In this document: positions 39,201 through 54,200 of the stretch, piece after piece
Position numbering within the stretch: the stretch's first letter is position 1
Layout: each line of letters opens with the position of its first letter
NCBI GenBank assembly: GCA_029964075.1
Contig: CM057146.1
Coordinates: 13,225,501 to 13,289,500 of the forward strand
Direction: 5' to 3'
Source of the DNA: Patiria pectinifera
Taxonomy: Eukaryota; Echinodermata; Asteroidea; Valvatida; Asterinidae
DNA length: 64,000 bases
Notes under the pieces: model-generated
Told to the model about the DNA's origin: nothing
Database searches by the model: none
Seen by the model: the letters and a program-made list of their open reading frames with translations, nothing else
Made by a program: the position numbers and the translations under genes

Positions 39201-42200
39201 CGCAGGCCAGGCGATGGAATAACCGATGTCTCTTCCAGTTGAACTCTACCTTGGTGTCCTCGACCTCATGAGAGACTGGGACAAGTTGAGGGTTTTACAT
39301 AACAACATCCATCACAGTCTAAACAACTTGAAAACTTTGGTTTAGACTGTAAAGGCTGACATTTTTAGTCAAAGGGTGTGACTAGGTTAAAGGGAATATA
39401 CAAAATTTGCTATGGCAGTGATTTTCTGAAATGGATGGATTTTTGGGGATTAATATTTTAAAGCAAATATCATTACACTGACTTGTTTGAAGTTTTGTGT
39501 ACGTAGATGTTCGAAAAACCAAGAAAAACAATCATGTTCTTGTAGTCTGGTTCCCTGACCCTCGTTAAATTGAAATGGAACAATTTATAGACGTCAAGAA
39601 ATTTTAAGGTGAGGGTACCAGTCTAACTGGCTTGTACCCGTTCATAGGTGTGAAATTGATAGCAAATAACGTTCAGACTAACTAAATATGGTAAATTGGG
39701 GCAATATTTGAAATAGCCAGTTTTTTTTCTAATGCTGGTCAGCCGACCAGTGTTGGAAATTGATACGAAAATGCCACCTTTCTTGAAAATGTTAGCACAC
39801 CAGGTGCCATGATTTTACAGGATACTTTAGACGGTCATTCACTAACAGTACAGAAAAGGTTTTTATAATAATTTTGTAGATTTGTTTTTGATGTTTACAA
39901 ATAAAAATAACTTTTAATGACACTTATGAATTATATGTATTTAGAAAGATACATACCACTATTCTGTCGTAGCAAAAAAAACCTCTCATTTAACTGTAGA
40001 CAGGGTCATGTTTACTTGAAACTAGCAATTGCTTAGAGCAGTTTATTTCTGTTATGTAAGTCCACACAAACAAGAAAATTTCCATCAATAAATAGCTACT
40101 GCTTTGCCCATTCATTTAATTTTGGTCAGCACAGTAGTAGAAGGATGGGGAGGGTACCAGACTTTGCCATAGTAGTGGGGGGGCGGGTACCAGACTTTAC
40201 CCCTCCCCAATGATTCCCCGTTCACAAGTGGGTAGTCATCATCTGAAACATTAGATGTAAAAATAAGCATTTACACTCAACATTTTTGTCACAAACATCA
40301 CATAAACTAATGGGTGGCTAGACTTATAGTGATCGTGTAGTATAGGTTTTTATAGAGAACAAAATCAATATGAAAACCTACATTATTGCCAGACTTTAAT
40401 GTTAAAAACAATTTACCTTTTGGCTGGTGACTGCACGTTGGGCGTAGACGTCTGTACCGATCGACATATCATGTTGAAATGACACGGAAATACTGAATTG
40501 CGAAAAAATTTCTGGAAATTCCCAAAGCTAAATTTAGTAGTGACATGTATAACTTTTCTATAAGCTATACAACCCGAGGACAATAGGCAGTCAAGGTCGG
40601 TTACCTTGCATATATATTTTCTAACAATACAGGCATGAACTAGAACGGGGTCGCAAGTCTTTTGTGTGATGTGGCAGGTGAAGGCTATGACCGTGTCAGG
40701 TATGGAGCACCGATGGTATGGATAGTATAAAATGAGCAAAAAGGTATGGAGTGCCAAAATGTCAATATCTCTCTCTCACCAGCCGGTGAGTCTGATTGCT
40801 TATAAATCCAAACGTCTGACCTCTTAAAAAATTTAAAAAAAAAAATTATATTGATATATATAAATGATGGATACGATTAGGCCAATCGTTAAGGGATTCT
40901 CTAGATGGAATAAAGCGACGCTGCGCGATTACGTCCAGCGATATAATATACCATACAATCAAAATGTTGCTCTTACGCGTAAAGTCTACATCAACGGGAT
41001 AAAAAACTACGAAGCTCAATTTAGAAACTTGAGGAAAAAGATGCTACATGAGCTCAAACAGATTGTAGACGATTGCGATCTAGAATATAACCCGTCGGGT
41101 TATAATGGTCGATTTTTGAAAAAAGATTTACTCTCGGCGATTCAAAACTCTAGGCAACCCGAGGATTTTCAAGAGGCTGAATTTAGAGCGACGAGGAGAT
41201 TTAGAAACAACTTTAGAAACTGGGAACTGATTCCTAGACTTTTTAACGACGATTTAGTCAGATTTTTTGATACGCACAAAGATCAAATTGTAAATAAAAT
41301 CAAGTCAGACTTGAGAGAGCTAAGAGGTTTAAAAATAGAGCTCACAATCAAAATACAATACGAAAAAAACCAAACCGGATGGTACGATAGAAACGATCGA
41401 AGCTACACATTTTACCGATCAGAGAGTCGTTTTAAATCAAAGTCAAATAAAACAGGTTTTAAAAGAAGACATCGACCAGCTATTTAAAAAGGATGAAAGG
41501 TATACGAATCAAGGATCGGGTTGGGTTTTAAAAAAAGATAATGGCGTTGTATATCAACATCAACAGGTTTAACCCCGTGAGGGGTAGTTCTTATATTGAC
41601 CTACCAAAATGTATCGAACAGAAAACGGCGATGATAAACATTAAAAACAAAGACGACGAGTGTTTGAGATGGTGTTTGAGAGCTGCTCTTGGCTTGTATA
41701 CCGATAAAGTAAAAAATAACATAAAAAACGATCCTAAATATAAAATTCATTAAGAAGAACCTGTTGTACATGTATACACCAAAGACGACGAACTCAAATT
41801 TAAAGGCGTAGACTTTCCAACACCGATCGACCAGATACCAAGGATAGAAAGACAAAATAATTTAACGATAAACGTATACGGTTATGAGGGGGAAATATAT
41901 CCGTTATACGTGTCTAAAAACTATAAACCAGAGTCACGACCTATCGATCTGTATTTGTTTTCTGAGGGCGACAAGCATCACTACTGCTGGATAAATAATT
42001 TTTCGAGATTGATTTACAACGTTACAAAACATAAAAGTAAGAAATATTTTTGTCGAAGGTGCCTGTGTCATTATAGAACGCAAGTAAAATTAGATAGACA
42101 CATGACCGATTGTAATGGTATAGATACACATCCGTCAAAGATTGTATTTCCTACCGCTAAGCGAAAATATGTAAATAACGAGTGGGTAGTCGACGAAAAC

Positions 42201-45200
42201 GATGTGCCAATATTAGAATTTAAAAACTACAGGTTTAAACAAAAATCACCGTTTGTAGTTTACGCCGACTTTGAATCTATATTAGAAAAAAACTCGGACG
42301 ATAAAAAGGACAACACGCAAAAGACAAACATTCACAAAGCTAGTGGTTACTCGTTGGTAGTAGTTAGATGCGATGGCACCAATGCGTATCAAGAGACTTA
42401 TAGAGGTAAAGATGCTGCATCAAAGTTTGTAAAAAAAATGTTAAAAATACAAAGCGACATAAATTGCATATTTAAAAAAAACCAACCCATGAAATTTAAC
42501 GAGCGAGCTAAAGAACATCATGATAAAACAAGCACGTGTTGGATTTGCGAGAAACCAATTTATCCCAATTACTCGAGCAACTGTCAGTGCCAGAAACCCA
42601 AAAAGCCAAAAACAGAAAAACAAATAAAAGAACATCAGTACGAAAACAAAAATGGATTTACCGAGTCTAAATGCCTCGAATGCAAAAAGAAAATCAACAA
42701 ATTTAGAAAGGTGAGAGATCACTGCCACGTCACGGGTAGATATAGAGGTGCCGCGCACGCCTACTGCAATCTAAAATTACAAGTTAAACCAGGTTTTACC
42801 CCCATACCGGTCGTCTTTCACAATCTGCAAAATTACGACGCTCACTTGATCATGCAGAGTATTTCAGAGTACGATGACGAAAGGAAATACAAGTTATCGC
42901 TAGAAATTCGGAAAAGTATATTTCGTTTTCGATCGGAAATATGCGATTTATAGACTCGTTTAATTTTATGGCGTCTTCGTTGGAAAGATTATCTAAAGCT
43001 TGTCGAAGAGAGTCGTTTAAACTACTCAGAGAACATTTTAATCGTCAAAACGTCGACTCGTTGTTACAAAAAGGAGTTTATCCGTATGAATACATGGACT
43101 CGTTTGACAGATTTCAAGAGACCAGCCTACCCCCCATCGAACAATTTTACAGCAGCCTAAAAGATGAAAATATATCGCGAGAGGACTACGACAGAGCTAA
43201 ACTGACGTGGAACGAGTTTAAAGTTAAAAACATGGGGGAATATCACGATTTGTACGTCACTACCGATACGTTATTACTGGCTTGCGTATTTGAAAACTTT
43301 AGGCAAACGTGTATTACAAACTACGCGTTAGATCCAGCTAATTACTACACAGCACCAGGATTGTCATGGGATGCCTTGTTAAAACACTCGGAAGTTAAAC
43401 TCGAACTATTGCAAGACGTAGACAAACATTTATTTTTTGAAAAGGCAAAAAGAGGTGGTATCTCGAGCGTGGGTGGTATGAGATACCACAAAGCCAACAA
43501 CAAATACCTATCCGACCATAATCCAAACGAGCCGTCGAGTTACATCACCTACCTCGATGCAAACAATCTGTACGGCTGGGCCATGAGTCAATACCTGCCG
43601 TACAAAGACTTTAAATGGGCGTCTACAAAAACGTTTACCGAGTCCAAGATATTATCTCTCAGGAAAACGTCAAACACCGGTTACTGCTTCGAAGTAGACC
43701 TCGATTACCCAGACAATCTCCACAACCTGCACAACGATTACCCCCTAGCGCCAGAAAATATCTTCATACCAAAAGAATGGATGTCTGATTATCAAAACGA
43801 GTTATTGGATACCGAACCTAGTAGCAACGTGCAAAAATTAACGTGTACCGCGTTTAGCGGAAGACACGTATATCACAGCTGTTGGTTACTGACTCAAAAG
43901 TACAACAGCGTTTTAAAAGATTATAGAGAAAATACGGCTTGGTTGGCGTTATTTTACTGCAAAGATAAAACATCGTTTGATCAAGCGTTAGACGAAAATG
44001 ACGTCGTACCGATTGAAGAACGAGATTATATAAAACGACGTTTGAGAGATGTGAAATATAGTAAATTGGTCGTATACACTGAACCTCCAATTAGTTACGA
44101 GCTACTTGAGTAGCTAGGTGAGTAGCAATTAATAGCTAGGTAAACAGCAATTAATAGCTAGGTGAGTAACAATTAATAGCTAGGTCAATAGCAATTAATA
44201 GCAAGTTGAGTAGCAATTAATAGCTAGTTGAGTAGCAATTAATAGTTAGGTGAGTAGCAACCTATTCAACAAGCTACACATGTATTACAATTAGCTAATC
44301 AACAAAAATCAGCAACCTATTCAACAAACGTCAACGAAATACATTTTGCTGTTAGTAAATGATGGCAATATTCGAGTATTTGCAGTTTTTGGCTATTATC
44401 ATCATATCGCTTAATCTATCGTTTTGACACATACGAATACCTTCGATTTTGTAACAAAGTTGCAAAAGCTACAACAAAATTAAATTCGTTTCTAATTAAA
44501 TAGAGGACCTAAAACTTGCTTTAACGAACGAACAAGATCACAACGCAGAACATAAAGATCGTTTGTGCGGTGTCGTAGCAGCCGGAAACTCTAGAAAGTA
44601 CTTGGGAAAGGAATACACCGTTAAACATATCGAAGCTCTTGACAGTAAAGAACTCGAAAAGCTGTATCATCTGTACGAAACTAAATTTGGAAATGAAATT
44701 GTTCAAACTGTTGGCAAATACACTTTAAGTCTATTTTCGCGAGTGTTGTCCGTTATTACACCCGTACAAGTTTTAGGATATAACGTCACTATAGATTCTG
44801 AAGAAGAACTCACCAACGACCTGAGTTCTGATCCTATTTTAAGCGCGAGTATGGCTGGTATGTTGAGCGACGTTTGTTACAAGTACGGAACTTTAATATC
44901 ACCCCTAGTTGCTACGATTATCACAACAAAACATTTGAAATTTAATAAACCTAATATAATAAATGGAAGATCAGAAAGCAGCGACAGCAACGCCTGCAGC
45001 TTAATCAGCAGAGACAGAGACACCCCAACCGATAAAAACAACACCATCACCGACGGTAACGAGAGTGACCTAGACTAAAAATCCTAAACGAATACAGCAG
45101 GGTAAAGCTTTAGCCGAGCACAATAGACAGATGAAATTAAAATTAGCAAAAATGGACGTAACATCAGACGATGCTACGAGCTCACAAGACTACAACTCTT

Positions 45201-48200
45201 GGGCGATGTGGGGTGCTATAGTGCCGATAATAGGAGTGGGGTTGCTGGTACTAAAAAGTAAGGCAACTGCGCCGGTAGTACAGCCAGTGCCGGTAGTCAC
45301 GCAACCCACTACACCCAGCGCCCCCAAAACGCTAGACATGGAATAAAACAGCAATTTAAAAATTGTTATATTAAAAACGATGAGTAACTTTGACACCAAA
45401 AGAATAGCTAATATGATTAATCACGGAGCCGTCATATCGGGTCTTTCGATGGGATTCGCCATGGTAGGAAATAAACTACTCAAAATGAAAGCGCCGGATT
45501 TAGACAAACTAAGCGTAGAAGATATGGGTAAATTGACGGTTATTATAAGTGGAGCTCTGGCCACGCAAAATTGGTTGGTGGCCCAGGGTATACTACCGGG
45601 CAGTATAATTAAAACGGCGTAATTTAAATAGGTTTATTAAATAAATGGCTGAAGGAGGATTTGACTATACCGAATACGAGGATCCACCTGACATTAACTT
45701 AGATGATGATGATGATGTAGAAGAGACCAATCTGGATTGGGATGATACTTTTGATACTCCTGATACACCCATCCCAACTACCGACATAGATGAGGTTTTA
45801 TATCGAGGAAGAAGCATGGTCACAAGTGATCACGTCAATGATTTTTACAAGAATTTTAACAGAGGTGACGGACCATTAGCTCCGCGATACGAACATTTTG
45901 TCGGCTATAAAGACGGGTTATTTTTCCAAGCAACTGATAAAGCCTTAGTAAGGTTAACGGATAAAAGAAACCCCACAAAATTCTTGAGTCTACCGAGTAT
46001 AGAGAATAATGCAAAGAGGTTAGATCTTCCAGGTAGAGATTTCATTAGAAAAGGATTGGGTTTTAAGGATTATAAAATTAAACCGCTCGAACAAGTACAA
46101 CCCGAGAGTATCCCCATGACAGAACTACCCGGCGTCATCGATGAGGTAACCGAGATTATAGACGATTTACAACGCGACACCGGTGCTCAAACAGAAGGAT
46201 TGAATTACAGAGAACTCCGGGGTTCAGACAAAAATCTTCAGACGTTGAGAGGTACAGTGTTCTAGCCAGGCATCAAATAGCGCTAGCACCCGCTACGCTT
46301 TCGGAAATAAGCGCTACACTTAAATCGCGCCGCTACGCTACCGCTACGCAACCGCTACGCTACCGCTACGCTACCGCTACGCTATAAATTTTGGTTGCGA
46401 AAAAAAAATATCTGCCGTTTGTTCGTATACAAGCGCAGCGACTTTGAGCATTGCGCACTGGCTGTACGACACAGCGAAAAATAAACAACGATCCCACCGC
46501 ACGTATACCCCTACCGTGATGCTGCGCCACACGCATTCGCTATGATAGCAATAAGCACGTGCTGTTTTGTGCTGCGTAGATACAGCGCTCCGTACGGACG
46601 TACGTGGACCACACCATTTTGCGCTACCGGGTGTGCTTTCCTAAGGTCAATATTTACAAGCATTTCAACTGTTTTAAAATTATAAATAATACTTTTTATC
46701 AAGTCCGAAACATATAACTGTTTGAAAATAAGTCCTTCAACGTCGGAACATAATTTTCGTAAAGGATTTATTCGAGAAACGATGTCCAAAGAAAGGTTAA
46801 GCACCCCTACGATATCAATGGATCCGTCCCCAAAGATGGCCGCACGTGAAGAATTCTTCTCGAAGAATGTCGCTGTCGAAAATTTGGATTTTTGACTACA
46901 CTACTCGTCGCTGATAATAACAGTTCAATAAGTTTGGTAGTAAAAACGGATCTGTTTGTTCTTAGGACAAAACCAATCAGCAAGTATTGCAACAAAACAA
47001 GTTTTTTAGCGCTCCACGAATGCGTAGCTTTCTCAAATGCTGAGGGAAATTTGGTCGCGTAGTTCGCCGGCGTAGCCGGTGTGGGCTGGCCCGCGCCGCG
47101 GCCGGGATAGGAAGCAATTCCCGGTGATTATTTCTCATCGTCATTATCTACAATTATATTTTTTAACATAACAAAAATGAGATTTCTCCTTCACATTGTG
47201 TTGTAGTATATTGAAATTGCAATCGCCGACGACTTTTTATGTCTGAGACCTCCATGGTTTTACAATTTCTCTCCCTGCCGATCGGATGGTTTTATTACAA
47301 ATTTAAAATCGGAACTACTGCTACTACGGCAGCGCTACACAACACAAGGCTTCTTGAAATATGAAATGTTCATGCGATTTGTTCTCACACTTAATATTGA
47401 CAAAGTAAATCCCAATTTTTTATAAAACATTGAGGAACTACTAAAAATGGTTAAACATCAGAAAGCATTGATCTTGGAACAACTTTTACATTGTAAACGT
47501 AATCTAAAATTTGAAAACAGAAGAAACTTTACAGGAGCAAGAGTATTAATCATTGAAACAAATTAAACAAAATTTCTTATAATTTTAAACACTTCTGCAA
47601 AAAAAAATCAGGGGAAAGTGGCAGGGAATCGCCTCAGATTGCACCACAGAGCATCTAGAGTCCAAAATTTTTCCCACGGAGGTAAACGAACTTTTGGCGG
47701 GTATAAAATCTAACCAAGCCATTTTGACGATGTCGTCTTGTTCAAGATAACCCTTCCAATGCTTAAAATAAGCATCGTGTTTTTTTGGATCGTCTAAACC
47801 CCAATTTTTATCACCCGTGGGGTTGATAAAATCGTCAAGTGTGGTCGTGTTTTTATCATAGTCTAACGGCAAGAGTACAAACGATTTTGTTTTTTCGTTC
47901 CAAAGAAAAAGCCGACCTAAGTCATAAGTCTTTTGATCTCTCGTCTGTTTAAAAGACTTATTTTGATCGATGGCAAACGTCCGACAGATGTTGGTAAATG
48001 CTCCACGATCATAGGTGTTTCTGAGAGCGTCAAACGAGTCTTCTCCCGGTATTGCTATGGCCATGTCGTTTAATATCCTTCTAACCGTAAAGTATAGATG
48101 AAAATTAAATAAGGCTTCAATGTAACGGTTGTTCGAGTTTAAAATGTCGATTCCAACACCACAGCCCGTTGTAGCGCAATAGATCGCAAAGTTTAACTGA

Positions 48201-51200
48201 TTTTGATAAAAAGACATGGGGTCTATTTTCCAACGAAGTAAAGCATCGTTGGTATTGAGGCAAGATATTTTATAGTCTGAGATTAAGTCTGGAAACGAGG
48301 TTAAAAACGTGTTAGACGCGTTGACCGTAATCTCGAGTTCGCCAGTGAGATACGGACTGTCTAGTACATGCGCTGGGGTGGTAGCTTGTCGTTTAGCTAC
48401 ATTTTGATTTACTTGTTTCGTTACCTGATTAGCTATACCTAGTATCTGCTTTTTTAACAACACAAAAGCAGTCATTATTTTAGTTTCAGTTTTAATATAA
48501 AAAGACTTTTAAATAAATGCATTCGTTTCACTTGTTTCAAAATGAGCAGACGTTTAAATTAGAAGACGTCGTAGATAATTTAAACGGTCAAAAATCTGTA
48601 CGCGTAAAAAGGGTGATGTTTAACCCCGGATATTTTAATATTTCCAGCGCCACGGAGATTGATTGGTATACGAATATAGACGGGAGACCCGCTCAAAGAC
48701 CTGATGATGATAGAAGATACGAACGGGTTGACTCAGATATATAGCAGTAAGAACAGATAGAGATTTTATTGAATCGTTGATACCTGCGATACCCTACGAC
48801 TTTTTAATTAGAGACGAAAATACTTTCAATAGAGTTATAAACGATCTTATAGAAGCGTACAAAGAAGATAGACTAGACTCTGCTTTAGAATCGATCGAAA
48901 AAGAACAAATAATTGAAAGACAAAGACATTTACACAATAAAAGTCAAGAAAGAACACTAACCGACGTACAACGCAATACGATTATATTTTTAATAACAAC
49001 TTTATTTGAAAGAAACGGCTTCATGAATGAAGGTAAAAAGATAGCGCTAGAATATATCGAAGGTATAATAAGCAAACCTAGGGTTAGACTAATTAGACAA
49101 GCTGGGATAACAATACGGGGAAGTCTTATCGTGTCTGGTGATAATTTAGATTTTATTTCTCCGAGTCTTTTAGCGCCATTACCAGCTGGAGTCACCGGTT
49201 CGGTCACCATACCACCGGGGTGGTACGACGTCGATTGGTTCGATTTCATTTTAAATTATATACCCGGGGTAAGTTTTCGAATATTTAGAGAATCTAAAAA
49301 GGTGACGTTGGTGGTAACCGACGTAAATCTGAAATTGCGCTTGAACAGAGAAGTATCTCGATTACTCAATTTACCCAAAGGAAGACTGGTACCCAAAGTG
49401 GTGTATACGGGGTCTAACGACGTTAATCCGTTTAAATTTTTGTTTATTCGCTGCCCGCAATTAAGTACGAGTGAAATTTTTTTAATGGTCGTCCTTCTGA
49501 CATCTTAAAAATCGTACCCGGGGCGTGGCTACGCGCAAACCCGAGCCTGATAGAGTCGAGCATTTCAAAAAACTTAAAAACGGTATAATCGACAAACTGA
49601 CATTTTCAATCATAGGTGAAAAAGGACAGATCATCAACAACAAGAGTGTGAGTATAATGATAGAGTTGGAGATCTTTTAATTTTAAAATCTTTTTATATT
49701 AAAACATGAGTATAGATAGTAAGGCGTTATACCCCGATATTTCTGGAGATGTACTCCGATTAAATAGTAACAAAGAAACAAAAGTGTACAGACTTAAAAA
49801 GATTGAAGAGATTCGATCTTTAATCTTGAAAGAGAGAGACCACCGAGAGCACACTTATAAAAAAATAAAGAGAGTGTTCGACACTATTAATTACGTAGAG
49901 ATAGGATTAGAAGGATTGGGAGCTATAGCGGGGGCTGTCAGTATTCCCGCTCTCTTGGGTGTTATATCAGCCCCCGTTGGATTGGTGTTAGAGGGAACGT
50001 TTATAGGCGCTTTTGGTGTAGATATTCCGCTTAGAATCGCGTCTAGGCGATTATCCGCCAAGCTGAAAAAGCACGACCAGATTAAAATATTAGCAGACTC
50101 CAAACTTAACACGATTGAAGAATACGTGTCTCAAGCCATCAACGACGGAGATATATCGCACGAAGAGTTTATATTGATTACGAGAGAGCTCGCAAAATTT
50201 AACGAGCTTAAGCAAAAAATTAGAACAAAGACCAGCACAAAGCTTCAAAAAATTAAAAACAGTACAGACTTTGAAAAAGAAGTAAAAAAACGGGTAGACG
50301 AACGGATGGCAAAGGAAAAAAAATCTCTTATCGAAAAACTTACAAGTTCAAATTCTCGGTAAATAAACTTTATAAAGGCGATCCACCGAGTTATACCTCT
50401 ATATCACCTCTTAGGGCGTCACCCTCGGCCCCGCCTTTATTGTAGTGGTCATCGTGTCTTTTTAGTGCTTTATTAAATTGAATTTGAGTCACTTTAAATA
50501 AATCTCTAACTCGTTCTTTGTCTAATCCAACGACGTGATGGTAACACGATGCTATTAACGACCGTTTAACGCATCCGTTTCCCCTCAATGTTTTGTAATT
50601 AACGAGCTCGTTATATTTATTGTTTCTTGGACATCTTCTGAGTCTTGCTCTGGACACACAGAAAAAATAAGTTTCTCCACAGTTTTTCTTTTATTTCTTT
50701 TTAAAATTGACCAATTGATACGATCTTCTTGCGCATTTTCTGCCGAAAAATCAAAGTAACGTGAGACTATTTCACCGCACGTTTCACAAACTAAAAAACC
50801 ATTCTCGATGATTATATGGTGATCGCACTGATCTGTTTTATCAGAAAGCTCGAGGTTCATTTATTAAAAATTATTTATTTTTTTAAATAAAGTTTTTAAT
50901 CATAAAAAACCTCTCTGTCCCTTTAATAAAGAGATAGTAAGAGCCTGATCTGGTGCCTAGACAGAGGGAGATATGGGGTTTGTCGCCGTACCCCTCCCTG
51001 GGAGTTTTGTCTGGTGGGAGAGTGGGGATTTGGTCCGATGTCCTCCTCCCTTGCGGGTCAAAAAAGGTCAACATTTTAAAAGTATTGACCCTGTACTACC
51101 CCCACACCTATGGCAAAGTCTGGTACCCTCCCCACCCTTCCTTCTACTACAGTGCAAAAATATGCATTTGATTTAGGACAGACAACACAATTCCGCTTTT

Positions 51201-54200
51201 ACCTTTGATCTTGTAGAATGACTCCGGTATGAATGCCTCCACCTGTTTATACCTCTCGACCACAAACCCCAGGGTGGGGAACTGACAGCTGCCGAAGCTG
51301 ATCAACTGGCCGTCTAGGATGCCTGGGAACACCTTGCAGAGACGAAGGGTTTGGAAGCGGGTAAATGCCGCACCTAGGGTGAGAGACAATAGGGGGATTG
51401 AGTCACTATCCTTAATCCTAGAGCAAAACTGTTTTTTGCTTGTTGTTTGGTAGATGCCCCAGAGCAACGCATCAGTTGCCAGCTTTTCGCTCTACAAGCG
51501 AAAATCCAGAGCACACACTCACTCTCCGCATGATGGGTGGAAGACTGATGGAAAAAGGTCCTGGGAATCTAATAACAACTCCCGGCTGCATGAGTTTGTA
51601 GGTAAGCCGTCTTCAAAGCCGCCGAGATACAATCTCCAACGGAAAGTGTGGGTCCGCCTCAATTGCCTGCGCACCAGCTGGGGCAAGACGCGCAGCTTTC
51701 TGCACAAAATCAGGGCTGCAGACTTGAATAGATGCATGTGTGGCAGCCCGCAAACTGTACACTATATTGTGGCCGACTGCCTGGTATTCGTCCCTCCAAA
51801 GTGTACAGGGACTTATGGATCTCGACGATGCCACTCTCAACTGGTTGCAGACAATGGACTTACCATTGTAACGATCACGCATGTTGATTCATACGAAAGA
51901 AGACATTTGAATATTATGAGATTCAGCCAGCAGTCTTTTTACTGCAATGGGAGATTTTTGGGAAAGATTTCCATATACGAAGTTCACTCAACACCCTGTG
52001 TACAAACCCTATGAGATTGGACTGAAAAATTCTAAGTGTTTTTTAAGAAAATGCTTGTATTTTCTCACTGCTCAAATTGACTTTGCTGACATGAAATCGC
52101 TATCTGGGGGCTTGTTAGTCAATACAGAGGAAAATTAGTGAACTTCGTATATGGAAATCTTTCCGATTTTTGAGACACTTGCTGGCAGCAAACACAATGG
52201 TACTTCTTACACCCGCCTTGTTGATCCCCCTCTGCAGACTAAGAGTTTTTTTGCTATAGAGGCTTGATCATAACAGTGTACAGCATGAATAGAATGTTTC
52301 AGAACATGAGAAACTACAATTTTTCAGAACAAAACTGCCTACCTATTCTCAGGTCCAGCTGTTGTCGGACATCCACGGCATTTGACACTCTCTCATCAGG
52401 CCGACCAAGGTTCCTACACGCATTGCTAATAGACCTATTCAGAAATATCAAATTTGTAAAATCACTTCATCAAATTATCCACAATAACAAATCAAACAAA
52501 TCAAGGTCATCAGATATGTAACTGGGTTGTCGATAAAAACAAAGGATTGATTATATCAGTTAAACTGAGGAAAAGTAGCATAACAGCTAAAATGTTGAGC
52601 TTCATGAAACTCTTTGAGGCAAATTTCAGTACCACCAAGCAATGAGCACTTACTGTGGTGTAATCTCAGAAAATCTAGCTCTGTATACATCCAGTTGTGG
52701 TTTCACTGAAAAAATAAGAAAACAAATTCAAATTCATTCATCAATAGACGGAATAGTACGTGTATGGGCTCCGTGCACAAGTACCCCTTCGACGGCCAGA
52801 AAAGGAGAGTTGGGGGAGACCTAGACTGGTTCCCGGTCCATCCGCTGCATATTTCCAATGATCCAAAGTTATTAGGGGCGGGCATTAGTCTTGGAGGTCA
52901 TCGCAAGTTGAATTCGAACGTATTTGTGCACCGACGACACATGACGCTCACGCAAAGACGCTGTGGCTAATAGCTTTGGCACATTCAGGAAGTCGTGCGT
53001 ACTTCACGCGCGAATCAGTACAGTACAGAATGCACACGCTGTTAGTCCCATCCACGGAACTCTCAATAGTGGTGGAAATGCACCCTTTTTGTTGGTGCAC
53101 AGAGCCCATAGACAGTTCACGAGCAAACAAACGTCAAGGGGGGGGGGGGCAATTTCATGAATTTCAAGGAGCCAATTGTCATTTTTTGGGGGGGGGGCCA
53201 TTGTTTGGGCTGAGCTGCAACAGTTTTATTGAAAAACAGTAACCTCAGAATATATTATACAAATAATGAATGTTTGTGAGTGCAATGGTAAGAATAATTT
53301 CATGAGGTGAAAGATGAAATGTACCATTCCACGAGGCCAAGTCGAGTGGAATCGAACATTTCATCTGTAACCGAATGAAATTCTTCTTTCCATTGCGTGA
53401 ATGTGAAACATTCATTATTTGTTTCATATTACACCTGAATAAATCCTTGTCATCTGATTGGTTGACTTTTAATAGCCAATTTATTCAGGTTAAAAACTAT
53501 TTAAAAGTTCAACAAGTTCATCATATTTATATTAATATTGCAACCTGTTCAACAGGTTCAGAACAATCATATTCAATTTAGCTCGATTTAAAACAGTGCC
53601 ACCACCAGCAGCAGTGACACCGTGCAATGGAAGTTCTATTCACCGTGCAATATAACTTCCATTGCACTGTGCGCTGCGCGCCACGCTGGTACGAATAATT
53701 CAATGACATGTGATCAACGATCTACCAATCAGATGACAGGGATTTATTCAGGTGTTGTATAAATATATATATTTTTATAAAGCAATGTTTTTATTTATAA
53801 AAAATATTTTAATTTTAATATCATGACTGCCCCCCAAGCACACCTTTAAAACATATCAGGTAAGTATGCATTCCAGTGACTACACATACCTGCTTTGCAG
53901 ACGTCAACAATTTCACAGCCAATGTTCTCCCCTTCCCTATCTCCGTCAGTCCAAATGATGAGGACATCATGCTGTCTGGCCTCACGCTCTAATGTCCTCT
54001 GAAAAGAAACCCACAAATCTAGATAAATGAAGAGGATGTCACGTCTGCCCCCCCCCACCCATTATCCTCTGATTAAATAATTAAATTTTATTGACAAAAC
54101 GATATATTTCCAGACCAGAGCCCATCGTCTTGAACTGTTAAACAGAAAATGTTTCTCCATGTTACGACCCAACTATGGCAATGGTATACAAATATTGAGT

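Larger units (their letters stand above)
40136..51148 (+). mobile_element. Virus-like element, copy 2 (same family), in TOP3A intron 7
   Basis: An 11.0-kb fossil with inverted repeats starting AGTAGAAGG and a 5-bp duplication ACAGT (40131-40135 and 51149-51153), different from that of copy 1. Same gene order and orientation as copy 1, and not every module is present. Broken, with about ten visible breaks, and it holds a foreign nested segment (46252-47674). Its right end is 54 bp from the exon 7 donor. Without it the intron would be about 910 bp. Looks young for the same reasons as copy 1. Confidence 0.85.

Noticed and set aside
51454-52014. Host exon in TOP3A intron 6 on the plus strand
   Set aside because: The readable part matches the C-terminal end of LINE reverse transcriptases and shifts frame.
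52948-53130. Possible TOP3A exon
   Set aside because: The translation does not match the family. The true exon with RARFSEIT is at 52654-52705.
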